A stretch of DNA of 64,000 nucleotides, from contig NZ_JASFDV010000018.1 in assembly GCF_030766825.1 (NCBI RefSeq), positions 1-64,000 of the forward strand, given 5' to 3'. Every line of letters begins with the position of its first letter. Position 1 is the stretch's first letter. Under the pieces are notes generated by a model. It saw nothing but the letters and a program-made list of their open reading frames with translations. It did not search any database and was not told the origin of the DNA. This document shows positions 1 through 8,444 of this stretch, piece after piece. The stretch is from Nocardiopsis sp. CC223A (lineage in GTDB: Bacteria; Actinomycetota; Actinomycetes; Streptosporangiales; Streptosporangiaceae). Position numbers and translations under genes: made by a program.

Positions 1-537
1 CGTCCCGGCCACCAGCGCGCCCAGCCCCTCCGGCCGCGCCGCGGGCACCCCCGGGGTGCACGCCCACGTGATCGCCGTCCGCCCCGCGGCACCCGCCGCC
101 ACCGCCCCGGCCAGCACCGCTCCCGGTGACACCTCCGCCAGCCGGCCCAGCGCCAGCACCTGCGCGCCCAGCACGACGACCAGGGTGATCACGCCGAAGG
201 GGCCGATGTCGGAACGGCGCATCACCTCCAGCGCACCCGCCGCCGGACGGGCGCTGCCCAGCCCGTCGGCCAGATCCGCCAACCCGTCCAGGTGCAGCCC
301 CCGGGTGAACAGCGCCCCGGCGCCCACCCCCAGCAGGGCCGCCAGCGCCGCGGGCAGCCCCGCCGCCGTCCCGACCGCGGCCACCGCCCCGGTCAGCGCG
401 CCCGCCAGCGCCCCCAGCGCGGGGGCCCACAGCATCGCCCACCGGGCGGCCGCCCGGTCCACCCGCTCCACCCGGACCGGGACCACGGTGAACGTCCCCA
501 CCGCCAGACGCGCGCCCGCGCCGACGGCACCGCTCAC
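1..537 (-). CDS. cobS: Adenosylcobinamide-GDP ribazoletransferase CobS, N-terminal part
   Basis: Membrane enzyme that joins GDP-activated cobinamide to alpha-ribazole late in cobalamin synthesis. Only the first 179 codons are inside the window; the gene continues past the left edge. The family motif GLHLDGLADLADGLG lies at about residues 80-94, followed by an RRSDIGPFGV stretch and long Ala/Leu/Val hydrophobic segments typical of this polytopic protein. The GTG start overlaps the stop of cobU (GTGA). A GGAG ribosome site sits inside the cobU end, so the two are translationally coupled and act in consecutive steps. Missing the C-terminus, nothing more can be said about completeness. Confidence 0.9.
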   Translation of the reverse strand, partial: MSGAVGAGARLAVGTFTVVPVRVERVDRAAARWAMLWAPALGALAGALTGAVAAVGTAAGLPAALAALLGVGAGALFTRGLHLDGLADLADGLGSARPAAGALEVMRRSDIGPFGVITLVVVLGAQVLALGRLAEVSPGAVLAGAVAAGAAGRTAITWACTPGVPAARPEGLGALVAGT

Positions 538-1631
538 GGGAGCTCCAGTACGCGCCCGGCCGTCACCAGGACGACCTCCTCGGACTCGGCGGCCACCCAT
601 TGGTTCAGCCGCCCCAGGTGGTCGCGGAACAGCCGGCCCGACCGGGTCGCGGGCACCACGCCCGAGCCCACCTCGTTGGTCACCGCCACCGCGTAGGCCT
701 GGGTGGCCCGCCAGGCCTCCAGCAGACCGTGCACCTCGGCCTCGACCCGCTCCTCGGCGTCCGGCGGCGGCTCCTCGTCCCACAGGCCGTGCTCGCCCAT
801 GACCGCCGTCAGCCAGGTGCCCAGGCAGTCGATGAGCACGGCGCCCCGCGCCCGTTTGAGCAGCGACGACAGGCCGCGGGTCTCCTCGGTCTCCCACCAC
901 CACGGCCGGCGGGCGGCGTGCCGGGTCACCCGTTCGGCCCACTCCGGGTCGCGTGCGGGGTCGGCCGGCTCACCGGTGGCCACATAGGACACCTTCGGCT
1001 CGGTGAGCAGCCGCAGCTCGGCCTCGACCGACTTGCCCGAGCGGGCGCCGCCGGTGATGAGCACCCGGTGCGGACCGTGCGGCCGCGACTGGGGCCAGAC
1101 CGCCGGCGGGCACGACATGACGTGGCCGTCCCCGGGGGCGAACGCGCCCCACAGCCGGGCCCGGCGGGCGAACTCCTGCGGGGAGCGGACCCGGTGGTCG
1201 CCGCCGACCGCGACCACGGCCGTGGTCACCCCGATCACCCCGCTGCGCCGCAGCTCGCCGATGGCCTCCGGGCGCTGGGCGGCGTCCACGATGACCATGT
1301 CCACCTGCTGGGGCGGCGCCGAAGCGAACCCCGAGCCGGGTGAGGTCGCCTCCACCGGGGGCACCGCGGGCAGCGCCGCGGGCCCGGTGCGGGCGTAGAG
1401 CAGCCGCCCGCCGTCGGGGCTCGCCACCAGGATGCCGTCGGGCGTGGGCGTCACCGAGTAGTCCGGGGGCACCGGGCCCACCGCCCCGCTCTCGCGGAGC
1501 CGGAACCGGTCGTCGACGGTCACGCGCAGCGGCAGGCGACGGTCGGCCTGGGCCTGGTTGCACGAGGCGCAGGTGCACTGGGGGGCGGGCCATCCGGCGT
1601 GGCCGGCCGTTCCCGGGAATCGGATTCGCAC
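534..1631 (-). CDS. cobU: Bifunctional adenosylcobinamide kinase / adenosylcobinamide-phosphate guanylyltransferase with N-terminal extension
   Basis: Phosphorylates adenosylcobinamide and then transfers GMP to it, producing the substrate of CobS. The CobU domain is the C-terminal half: the P-loop GGARSGKS is at residues 194-201, followed by the conserved SYVATGEP and DCLGTWL segments and TNEVGSGVVP near the end. Classical CobU is about 180 residues, while this protein has 365. The first 180 or so residues form an extra domain beginning RFPGTAGHAGWPAPQC with a CTCASC cysteine cluster, reminiscent of metallo-beta-lactamase-like PhnP starts; that comparison is from memory. The GTG start lacks a clear Shine-Dalgarno. 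Downstream cobS overlaps it by 4 nt. Confidence 0.88.
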   Translation of the reverse strand: MRIRFPGTAGHAGWPAPQCTCASCNQAQADRRLPLRVTVDDRFRLRESGAVGPVPPDYSVTPTPDGILVASPDGGRLLYARTGPAALPAVPPVEATSPGSGFASAPPQQVDMVIVDAAQRPEAIGELRRSGVIGVTTAVVAVGGDHRVRSPQEFARRARLWGAFAPGDGHVMSCPPAVWPQSRPHGPHRVLITGGARSGKSVEAELRLLTEPKVSYVATGEPADPARDPEWAERVTRHAARRPWWWETEETRGLSSLLKRARGAVLIDCLGTWLTAVMGEHGLWDEEPPPDAEERVEAEVHGLLEAWRATQAYAVAVTNEVGSGVVPATRSGRLFRDHLGRLNQWVAAESEEVVLVTAGRVLELP

Positions 1632-1734
1632 CTGAAGAAGTAAACCGCATCCTCCACCAAGCCATGGTTAAGCTCGGCATTGGATCGCGGTGACCCGTAG
1701 GCCGCGACCTAACGGGACGAAAGGGCGGTCGACG

Positions 1735-1941
1735 ATGGCGTGGACCTGGCGGTACCGCGAGGCCGACGGGGCGGACCAGTTGGCGGGTGACCTCCCCGCG
1801 GAGTCGTTCACCTCGCGCGGCGACGCGGAGAGCTGGCTGGGCGAGAACTGGGGCGAGCTCACCGAGGGCGGGGTGGACCGGGTCGTCCTGCTGGAGGACG
1901 GCAGGGAGGTCTACACGATGTCCCTGGAGCCCGCCGAGTAG
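1735..1941 (+). CDS. Small conserved actinobacterial hypothetical protein
   Basis: A 68-residue acidic protein beginning MAWTWRYREADG. It contains FTSRGDAESWLGENWGEL in the middle and ends DGREVYTMSLEPAE. I recognise the pattern from actinomycete genomes, but no function is known to me. It has no signal peptide, membrane segment or cysteine motif. The ATG is chosen because a GAAAGGG ribosome site lies about 10 nt upstream; an in-frame GTG 45 nt earlier would add an unconserved-looking basic tail. It is divergent from cobU and convergent with the aldo/keto reductase. Confidence 0.75.
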   Translation: MAWTWRYREADGADQLAGDLPAESFTSRGDAESWLGENWGELTEGGVDRVVLLEDGREVYTMSLEPAE

Positions 1942-1998
1942 CCGACGGGGCCGCGGGGCCCCGGCCCCCACCCCACGGGGGACCGGGGCCCGGCGTCC

Positions 1999-3003
1999 TC
2001 AGGCGCGGATGTCCTCCGGGCTGCGGGTGAGCGCCGGGTCGCGGTCGACGCTGTCGCCGAGGATCTCGTCGATCCGGGCCAGCAGCTCCGCGTCCAGCTT
2101 CACACCGGCCGCCCGGACGTTGTCCTGCACCTGCTCGGGCCGGGTGGCGCCGACGATGGCGGTGGAGACGTTGTCGTTCTGAAGGACCCAGGCCACGGCC
2201 AGCTGGGGCAGGGTCAGACCCGCCTCGGCGGCCAGCGGGGCCAGCTTCTGCACCCGCTCCAGCAGCTCCTGGTCGCCGACCCGGTCGGCGATGAAGTGCT
2301 TGCTGTTGGGGTCGGTGGCGCGGGTGTTCTCCGGCAGCGGCGCGCCCGGCTTGTACTTGCCGGTGAGGATGCCGCCCGCGATGGGCGACCACACGACCTG
2401 GCCCAGGCCCTCACGGCGGGACACCGGGACGACCTCGGACTCGATGACCCGCCACAGCATGTTGTACTGCGGCTGGTTGGAGACGATGCGGTCGAACCCG
2501 GACTCGTCGGCGATCTTCAGGGCCCGCTCGATCTGCTCGGCGTTCCACTCCGAGACGCCCACGTACAGGACCTTGCCCTGGCGGACCAGGTCCTCGAAGG
2601 CCCGCAGGGTCTCCTCCAGCGGAGCCCCGTTGTCGAACCGGTGGGCCTGGTACAGGTCCAGGTAGTCGGTGCCCAGGCGGCGCAGGGTGTCCTCCACGCC
2701 GCGGATGATGTGCTTGCGCGACAGGCCGCGGTCGTTCTTGCCCGGGCCCATCGGCCAGTAGACCTTGGAGAAGATCTCCAGACCGTCGCGGCGCTCGCCC
2801 TTGAGCGCCCGGCCGAGGACCTCCTCGGCCTTGCCGCGGGCGTAGACGTCCGCGGTGTCGAACGTGGTGATGCCGGCGTCCAGGGCGGCGCGGACACAGG
2901 CGACGGCCGCGTCCTCCTCGACCTGGGAGCCGTGGGTGATCCAGTTGCCGTAGGCGATCTCGCTGACGACGAGACCGCTCTTGCCGAGATGGCGGAATTC
3001 CAT
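1999..3003 (-). CDS. Aldo/keto reductase (KcsA beta/YghZ-like group)
   Basis: NADPH-dependent oxidoreductase of the AKR superfamily, 334 residues, a normal length for the group. The TIM-barrel active-site set is visible: Asp and Tyr in TTFDTADVYARGKAEEVLG (about residues 44-62), Lys in EIFSKVYWP and His in YLDLYQAHRFD. The C-terminal cofactor region contains IVGATRPEQVQDNV. The start MEFRHLGKSGLVVSEIAYG is the usual family N-terminus, so the long upstream in-frame stretch was not used. It appears monocistronic. The physiological substrate cannot be read from the sequence. Confidence 0.88.
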   Translation of the reverse strand: MEFRHLGKSGLVVSEIAYGNWITHGSQVEEDAAVACVRAALDAGITTFDTADVYARGKAEEVLGRALKGERRDGLEIFSKVYWPMGPGKNDRGLSRKHIIRGVEDTLRRLGTDYLDLYQAHRFDNGAPLEETLRAFEDLVRQGKVLYVGVSEWNAEQIERALKIADESGFDRIVSNQPQYNMLWRVIESEVVPVSRREGLGQVVWSPIAGGILTGKYKPGAPLPENTRATDPNSKHFIADRVGDQELLERVQKLAPLAAEAGLTLPQLAVAWVLQNDNVSTAIVGATRPEQVQDNVRAAGVKLDAELLARIDEILGDSVDRDPALTRSPEDIRA

Positions 3004-3508
3004 GGCGGGCACTCTAGCCGGGCACCGGGCCCTTTCGCGAGGGCGGCCCCCGAGAGCGATGGGAACGCTCCCGGTCGCCCTTGCGGAGAAACCCGGGAAA
3101 GATCGGGGAAGGCCCGGGGGCGGGTCCGGGGAAAGGTCGGGGGCCGGTGCGCGTGCGCGCACCGGCCCCGGGTGTTCGCGGGGGACGCGGGCTCCCCTGC
3201 CCCTCGCCGGTACCAGGGCCCGTCCGGCGGACGCCCCTGTGGGGGACGGCCGTCGGACGGTCTCTCGCAGGACGACGGGCACGGCCCGCCCGGCGCCCGG
3301 CGGTGGTGCGGCCGACCCGGAGGCGTTCGGCGGCCCGTCGCAGGGCCGCCCGTGCCGGACGGCTCAGCGGGCCAGGGGCAGGTGCCCGGCAGGACACCGG
3401 GACCTCCCGCACATGCGGGCACCACCGTCCAGGCGCCGCCCGGTCGGCAGACCGCGGCAACGTGCGAGCGGGGTCCCGGTCCTCTCGCCGACCCTCACCG
3501 CATACCGT
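3004..3508. other. Non-coding stretch with one strong hairpin
   Basis: About 500 bp between two leftward genes with no convincing coding sequence. It holds a perfect 13-bp stem at 3140-3169 (GGGGCCGGTGCGC paired to its complement with a 4-nt loop). This could end transcripts coming from the DUF3043 gene, although no T-run follows. The rest is GC-rich without clear motifs. Confidence 0.5.
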
Positions 3509-4153
3509 CTAGCGCGGGACCGGGACCTCGCCGACCTTGACCTTCGGCTTGGGCAGCCGCAGCCGGCGGAACTGGATCTGGCGCATGACCGCGTACCAGC
3601 CGATGCCGCGCAGCATGTCGTCGTCCGGGTAGTGCTCGGCGGTCTCCCGCTTGACCCGGCGCGAGGTGAAGATGCCCTCGATGATCAGCGACACCATCAT
3701 CAGCGGCCAGGCCACGTACGCCACCCCGACCTGGAACAGCGGGCTGGGCACCATGATCAGCAGGATGACGACGATCGACAGCGGCAGGAAGAACTCGCTG
3801 AGCGTGCGGCGGGAATCCACCAGGTCACGGGCGTAGCGGCGGGCCGGGCCCAGGTCGGCGGGGCGGTAGAACCGGGCCTCGTCGGCGGGAACGCCCTTGA
3901 GGCCCCCGGAACTCACCTTGCCGACCCCGCGTTTACGTTCGGAGCGGGCGCGGTGGATCTCGTAGGCCTCCTTGCGGGTCTCCGGAGCCTTGACCAGCTT
4001 GCGCGGGTTGGACTCGGATTCCTTGCGCTTGGGGGTGGGCACACCCTTCTTCGGGGTATATCCCTTAGGTTGGGTGGCCTCAGAGGCCTCAGGGCTGGCG
4101 GATTCGGTGGTCTTCGAATCCGTGTCTGCGGAAGCGGAGCGACGTCGGAACAC
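3509..4153 (-). CDS. DUF3043 membrane protein
   Basis: A 214-residue protein of the actinobacterial DUF3043 family, function unknown. The N-terminal third is charged and low in complexity (GYTPKKGVPTPKRKESES). The middle carries HRARSERKRGVGKVSSG. Two adjacent hydrophobic segments follow near residues 130-170 (FFLPLSIVVILLIMV and VGVAYVAWPLMMVSLIIEG), then a basic cytoplasmic tail. I chose the GTG giving VFRRRSASADT because family members usually begin MFRRR; a GTG 21 nt upstream is also open and neither has a good ribosome site. It is divergent from pspA. Confidence 0.8.
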   Translation of the reverse strand: MFRRRSASADTDSKTTESASPEASEATQPKGYTPKKGVPTPKRKESESNPRKLVKAPETRKEAYEIHRARSERKRGVGKVSSGGLKGVPADEARFYRPADLGPARRYARDLVDSRRTLSEFFLPLSIVVILLIMVPSPLFQVGVAYVAWPLMMVSLIIEGIFTSRRVKRETAEHYPDDDMLRGIGWYAVMRQIQFRRLRLPKPKVKVGEVPVPR

Positions 4154-4270
4154 ACCCTCAGGGTAGCCGGTCACAGCTTTATGGCGACCGCGGGTCAGAC
4201 CGCGTAGGGTTGGGCAAAGCGCCCGCTGGGAACAGCCGATGTACGCACCGAGAAGGGGACGGCCACGCTG

Positions 4271-5041
4271 ATGAGCGTGTTTCAGCGACTTTCCATGATC
4301 TTCAAGTCCAAGGCCAACAAGGCCCTGGACTCGGTCGAGGATCCCAGGGAGACACTCGACTACTCGTACCAGAAACAGCTCGAACTCCTACAGAAGGTCC
4401 GGCGCGGCGTGGCCGACGTCGCGACCTCCCGCAAGCGGGTCGAGCTCCAGATCCAGCAGCTCGAACAGCAGTCGTCCAAGCTGGAGACGCAGGGCCGGGC
4501 GGCCCTCACCCAGGGGCGCGAGGACCTCGCGCGCGAGGCCCTGACCCGCCGCTCCGGTCTCACCCAGCAGATCGACGGCCTGCGCGAGCAGCACGCCAAC
4601 CTCCAGGGCGAGGAGCAGAAGCTCACCCTGGCGGCCCAGCGCCTACAGGCCAAGGTGGACGCCTTCCGTACCCGCAAGGAGACGATCAAGGCGACCTACA
4701 CCGCGGCCCAGGCCCAGACGCAGATCAGCGAGGCCTTCACCGGCATCTCCGAGGAGATGGGCGATGTCGGCCTGGCGATCCAGCGCGCCGAGGACAAGAC
4801 CGCCCAGATGCAGGCCCGCGCCGGGGCCGTCGACGAACTGCTCGCCTCGGGCGCGCTCGACGACGTCACCGGGTCCGGCCCGCGCGACGACATCCAGGCC
4901 GAGCTGGACCGCATGGCCAGCACCAGCGGCGTCGAGGACGAGCTGGAGCGCATGAAGCTCGAACTGGGCGGCGGCTCCTCCTCCACCACCCCGCAGATCG
5001 AGGGTGGCAACGGCAACTCGGGTCGGGGGGAGGGCGCGTGA
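4271..5041 (+). CDS. pspA: PspA/IM30 (phage shock protein A) family protein
   Basis: Membrane-remodelling coiled-coil protein that binds stressed inner membrane (ESCRT-III superfamily), 256 residues. It begins MSVFQRLSMIFKSKANKALD, the amphipathic helix plus helix 1 of the family. It continues as almost uninterrupted coiled coil rich in Gln, Glu, Arg and Lys to about residue 215. The C-terminus is a Gly/Ser-rich tail (GGGSSSTTPQIEGGNGNSG). It starts a tightly packed module: the next gene overlaps its stop by 4 nt (GTGA). No PspB, PspC or PspF homologue is present nearby. Confidence 0.93.
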   Translation: MSVFQRLSMIFKSKANKALDSVEDPRETLDYSYQKQLELLQKVRRGVADVATSRKRVELQIQQLEQQSSKLETQGRAALTQGREDLAREALTRRSGLTQQIDGLREQHANLQGEEQKLTLAAQRLQAKVDAFRTRKETIKATYTAAQAQTQISEAFTGISEEMGDVGLAIQRAEDKTAQMQARAGAVDELLASGALDDVTGSGPRDDIQAELDRMASTSGVEDELERMKLELGGGSSSTTPQIEGGNGNSGRGEGA

Positions 5042-5316
5042 TCGTCCGCATCATGGGTGAGGGTCAGGTCGACCTCACCGACGCCGACCTCGACCTGCTC
5101 AACTCGTTCGACTCCGCGCTGGAGTCGGCGATCGAGAAGGGTGACGAGGCCGCCTTCCGCAAGGCACTGCACGACCTGCTCGACAAGGTGCGCGAGCACG
5201 GGACGCCGCTGGCCGCCGACGCGCTGGAGCCCTCGCAGTTCATCCTGCCCCACGCCGACGCCGGCATGGAGGAGGTCCGTCAGATGTTGCAGGACGACGG
5301 CCTGATCCCGGGCTAG
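5038..5316 (+). CDS. pspAA: PspA-associated protein PspAA
   Basis: A 92-residue acidic protein starting with GTG (VIVRIMGEGQVDLTDADLDLLN) and ending DDGLIPG, the hallmark of the PspAA family that accompanies PspA in actinobacteria and archaea. The central segment AIEKGDEAAFRKALHDLL and the LEPSQFILPHADA stretch are characteristic. The GTG overlaps the pspA stop, so translation is coupled. Its biochemical role is not established; association with PspA rests on conserved neighbourhood. Confidence 0.9.
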   Translation: MIVRIMGEGQVDLTDADLDLLNSFDSALESAIEKGDEAAFRKALHDLLDKVREHGTPLAADALEPSQFILPHADAGMEEVRQMLQDDGLIPG

Positions 5317-5332
5317 GGCGTGTCCTCTTGAA

Positions 5333-5458
5333 CCTCCGCTCCGCTTCGGCCCGCCCGTCGCCCACCGCCACCCTCGACGGGTGGCCTGCGGCCACGGACC
5401 CGCCACCCGGCCCGGCGCCCTTCGAGGGGTGCCTCGCGCATTTCCGCGGAGCGGGAGG
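5333..5458. repeat. Structured intergenic element with inverted ends (dispersed-repeat copy A)
   Basis: The 357-bp gap between pspAA and htpX contains no gene but holds a 126-bp element. It is bounded by CCTCCGCTCCGC (5333-5344) and GCGGAGCGGGAGG (5446-5458), inverted copies with one extra base. Inside, CCACCC and GGGTGG flank TCGAC as a small hairpin. Positions 5350-5393 match 61996-62039 inside pyrR at 37 of 44 positions, so this is probably one member of a genome-dispersed repeat. Confidence 0.6.
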
Positions 5459-5673
5459 GCGTTGAGAACGGGCCCTGAGCGGCCCGTTTCGACCGGTCCC
5501 TGCCACCACCGTCCTCGGCGGGGCCGGCTCGGTGCCTGCGCGCATGCAGCCCCGGGGCCGCCGCGACCTCCCGGTCGCGGCGGCCCCGGCGTGTTCACGT
5601 GGGGTTTTCACCCTTTTCTCACTTTCGCGAACTAGACTCCGAGACGTCCGAACCAGCGGGAAGGGCGCAGCGC

Positions 5674-6591
5674 ATGGCGGGTTCCAAGTTCACTCCTGAC
5701 CGAGGCCTCACCGGCCGGATGGCCCTCACCATGTTCCTGCTGGTCCTGGTGTACGTGGCCTTCGTCGTCGGGTTGGTCGCCGTCGGGCTGAACATCTGGC
5801 TGGTCCTGGTCATCGTCCTCGGGTTCGCGCTGTTCAGCTACTTCTCCTCGGACAGGATCGCCATGTTCGCGATGGGCGCCAAGGAGGTCTCCCCCCGGCA
5901 GGCGCCCGAGCTGCACGCGCTCATCGACCGGCTGTGCGCCATGGCGGACATGCCCAAGCCCCGGGTCGGCATCGCCGACACCGACGTGCCCAACGCCTTC
6001 GCCACCGGGCACAGCAGCAGGACCGCCGTCGTCTGCGTGACCACCGGGCTGCTGCGCCGCCTGGACGGGCCGGAGCTGGAGGCGGTGCTGGCCCACGAGC
6101 TGTCGCACATCGCCCACCGCGACGTCACGGTCATGACCGTGGCCGGGTTCCTGGGCATCGTGGCGGGCTTCCTCACCCAGGCCGGGCTGCGCTTCGCCGC
6201 CTTCTCCGGGGCGAGCCGGGGGAACAACAACGGTCCGGCCCCGGCGGTGGTCGCCCTGCTGGTGGTGCTGGTCAGCGCCATCGCGTGGGCGCTCAGCTTC
6301 CTGCTGACCCGGGCGCTGTCGCGTTACCGGGAACTGGCGGCCGACCGCGCCGCCGCCTACCTCACCGGGCGCCCCTCGGCGCTGGGCAGCGCCCTGACCA
6401 AGATCACCGGCGACATGTCGCGGATCCCCAGCCGGGACCTGCGTCAGGTGGAGCCGTTCAACGCCTTCTTCTTCGCCCCGGCGTTCACCAAGGGGTTCAG
6501 CCTCAACAGCCTGATCGCCACCCATCCGCCGGTGGAGCAGCGTCTGACGCAGCTCTCCGACATCTCCCGGCAACTGGGCCGGGGGGCCTGA
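5674..6591 (+). CDS. htpX: M48 family zinc metalloprotease, HtpX-like
   Basis: Membrane-bound metalloprotease for quality control of membrane proteins, 305 residues. Two N-terminal transmembrane segments (about residues 17-58) are followed by the catalytic motif HELSH at residues 141-145. Another hydrophobic pair follows (VVALLVVLVSAIAWALSFLL), then the RELAADRAAAYLTG segment that supplies the third zinc ligand. It ends ATHPPVEQRLTQLSDI, as usual for HtpX. I chose ATG 5674 because GGGAAGG precedes it; an ATG 75 nt upstream would give an unusual extension. It lies within the pspA module, which supports an envelope-stress role. Confidence 0.9.
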   Translation: MAGSKFTPDRGLTGRMALTMFLLVLVYVAFVVGLVAVGLNIWLVLVIVLGFALFSYFSSDRIAMFAMGAKEVSPRQAPELHALIDRLCAMADMPKPRVGIADTDVPNAFATGHSSRTAVVCVTTGLLRRLDGPELEAVLAHELSHIAHRDVTVMTVAGFLGIVAGFLTQAGLRFAAFSGASRGNNNGPAPAVVALLVVLVSAIAWALSFLLTRALSRYRELAADRAAAYLTGRPSALGSALTKITGDMSRIPSRDLRQVEPFNAFFFAPAFTKGFSLNSLIATHPPVEQRLTQLSDISRQLGRGA

Positions 6592-6616
6592 CCATCCCCG
6601 CCGCCGAGGAGGCAGT

Positions 6617-7213
6617 GTGAGTTTCTGGAGGGCCCTGCTGGGCCGGTCCAAGCCCGTCCGACCCGACCTGGACGCCCTCTTCGGGCTGCCGTCGGCGGCG
6701 GTCACCCTGCGTGCGGCGGCCGGTTTCCGCCCCACCGGGGCGGGGTCGGTGGCCTTCCGGCCGACCGAGGGCGCGGCCTTCGCCGACCTGGAGAAGGACA
6801 TCACCGCGCTGTTGGAGGCCGGGGACGGCCCGCCGGTCGGCCAGGTCGCCGACGAGTACGGCTACACGTGGCTGGTGGTGCGGTCCGACCACCCGCCGAC
6901 GGAGCAGGGCGACGTCACCGACCCCGACATCACGGGGCTGGTCACCTCGTTGCACGCGGTCAACTCCACGCTGGAGGAGAACGGGTACGGGCCCTCGCTG
7001 CTGTGCTCGCTGGTGGGGTTCACCGACGGAGAGCGCTCACTGGGCCTGGTCTACCTGTACAAGCGCGGCACCTTCTACCCGTTCGCGCCGCTGCCGGGGC
7101 AGCGTCGCGACAACGCCCTGGAGCTCCAGGCCGAGGCGGCCATCGGCGGGGATCTGCCGATCGAGTCCGACCGGTCGCGCTGGTTCCCGGTGTACGGCGC
7201 ACCGGGCCTCTGA
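6617..7213 (+). CDS. pspAB: PspA-associated protein PspAB
   Basis: A 198-residue protein beginning VSFWRALLGRSKPVRPDLDALFGLPSAA, the recognised PspAB start. It contains ADEYGYTWLVV and LVGFTDGERSLGLVYLYKRG and ends in a WFPVYGAP segment. No membrane segment or catalytic motif is evident, and its function is unknown. A GAGGAGG site 5 nt before the GTG is strong. It lies 25 bp after htpX and is followed by a terminator, so pspA-pspAA-htpX-pspAB is probably one unit. Confidence 0.88.
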   Translation: MSFWRALLGRSKPVRPDLDALFGLPSAAVTLRAAAGFRPTGAGSVAFRPTEGAAFADLEKDITALLEAGDGPPVGQVADEYGYTWLVVRSDHPPTEQGDVTDPDITGLVTSLHAVNSTLEENGYGPSLLCSLVGFTDGERSLGLVYLYKRGTFYPFAPLPGQRRDNALELQAEAAIGGDLPIESDRSRWFPVYGAPGL

Positions 7214-7220
7214 TTTTCGC

Positions 7221-7256
7221 ATCCCGGAAACGAAAATCCGGGATATGAATTTTTTT
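7221..7256 (+). terminator. Rho-independent terminator after the psp module
   Basis: Perfect 8-bp stem ATCCCGGA (7221-7228) and TCCGGGAT (7237-7244) with an 8-nt loop, followed by a run of seven T at 7250-7256. It lies 8 bp after the pspAB stop. Confidence 0.8.
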
Positions 7257-7303
7257 GGCTCCGAACCCTGGCGTCGGGCCACGTGACCCAGCACACTGAA
7301 CAC

Positions 7304-8404
7304 GTGCACATCGTGATCGCACCGGACAAGTTCGCCGGAACCCTCAGCGCCCTGGACGCCGCCCGCGCCGTCGCCGACGGCTGGCGGTCCGCCGACCCCT
7401 CCGCCCGCATCGACCTGCTCCCGCTCTCCGACGGCGGCCCCGGCTTCGTCGAGGTCCTGCACACCGCCCTGGGCGGCAGCCTGCGCGAGACCTCCGTCAC
7501 CGGCCCCCTGGGCGCGCCCGTCGCCGCCAGCTACCTGCTCGTCGGCGACACCGCCTACGTGGAGAGCGCACAGGCCTGCGGCCTGCACCTGGTCCCCGCC
7601 GACCGGCGCGACCCCGCCCGCACCACCAGCGCCGGGGTCGGCGAGCTGATCGCCCGCGCCGTCGCCGACGGGGCCCGCACGGTCGTCGTCGGCCTGGGCG
7701 GCAGCTCCACCAACGACGCCGGGGCCGGACTGCTCGCCGCACTGGGCGCGACCCCCGCCGCCGACCTCACCCGGGGCGGCGGCGCGCTGGCCGACGTCGA
7801 CGAGGTGGACCCCGGCCCGGCCCGGGAGGCCGTCGCCGGGGTGCGCCTGGTCGCCGCCACCGACGTCGACAACCCCCTGCTCGGGCTGCACGGGGCCAGT
7901 GCGGTCTTCGGCCCCCAGAAGGGCGCCGACCCCGCCCTGGTCCAGCGCCTGGACCTGGCCCTGACCGCATTCGCCGACCGGGTGGACCCCCGGGGGGCGG
8001 CCCGCTCCGAGCCCGGCTCCGGTGCGGCCGGCGGCCTGGGCTTCGCCCTGCTGCTGCTCGGCGGCACCGTGGCATCGGGCATCGGCCTGGTGCTGGACGC
8101 CGTCGGCCTGGCCGACCGGCTGGCCGGGGCGGACCTCGTCATCACGGGGGAGGGGTCCTTCGACTCCCAGTCCCTGCGGGGCAAGCTGCCCCACGGCGTC
8201 GCCCGCCTGGCGGGGGAGCACGCCGTCCCCTGCGTGGTCGCCGCCGGCCGGGTCGCGGTTGGCCGGGCCGAGGCCGCCGCAGCGGGCATCACCGAGACCT
8301 ACTCCCTGGTCGAGTCCACCGGTTCGGTGGCCGCCGCGATGGAGCACCCCGCCCGGGGGCTGCGGGACCTGGCCGCCTCGATCGCCCGCCGCTGGGCCCG
8401 CTGA
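7304..8404 (+). CDS. Glycerate kinase
   Basis: Phosphorylates D-glycerate; GlxK/GarK superfamily, 366 residues. Recognisable blocks are HIVIAPDKFAGTLSA at the N-terminus, LPLSDGGPGFVEVLH, the glycine-rich VVGLGGSSTNDAGAGLL, VFGPQKGA, and VITGEGSFDSQSLRGKLPHGVA near residue 280. I chose the GTG immediately before HIVIAPDKF because family members begin there. A CACACT box 7 nt upstream would fit a leaderless mRNA, while a GTG 21 nt earlier is an alternative. It is transcribed alone between two hairpins. Confidence 0.9.
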   Translation: MHIVIAPDKFAGTLSALDAARAVADGWRSADPSARIDLLPLSDGGPGFVEVLHTALGGSLRETSVTGPLGAPVAASYLLVGDTAYVESAQACGLHLVPADRRDPARTTSAGVGELIARAVADGARTVVVGLGGSSTNDAGAGLLAALGATPAADLTRGGGALADVDEVDPGPAREAVAGVRLVAATDVDNPLLGLHGASAVFGPQKGADPALVQRLDLALTAFADRVDPRGAARSEPGSGAAGGLGFALLLLGGTVASGIGLVLDAVGLADRLAGADLVITGEGSFDSQSLRGKLPHGVARLAGEHAVPCVVAAGRVAVGRAEAAAAGITETYSLVESTGSVAAAMEHPARGLRDLAASIARRWAR

Positions 8405-8418
8405 ACCCCGCCGTGCGC

Positions 8419-8444
8419 CCCCGCCGTCCGGTGTGACGGCGGGG
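8419..8444 (+). terminator. Hairpin after glycerate kinase
   Basis: Perfect 10-bp stem CCCCGCCGTC / GACGGCGGGG with a 6-nt loop, 15 bp after the glycerate kinase stop. There is no T-run, so it is a GC-rich actinomycete-type terminator at best. A TACCCT box at 8454-8459 just after it may be the -10 of erpA. Confidence 0.55.

Noticed and set aside
56-802. Long rightward open frame opposite cobS and cobU
   Set aside because: It is Pro/Ala/Arg-rich, has no family resemblance and is antisense to two recognised genes; an effect of high GC.
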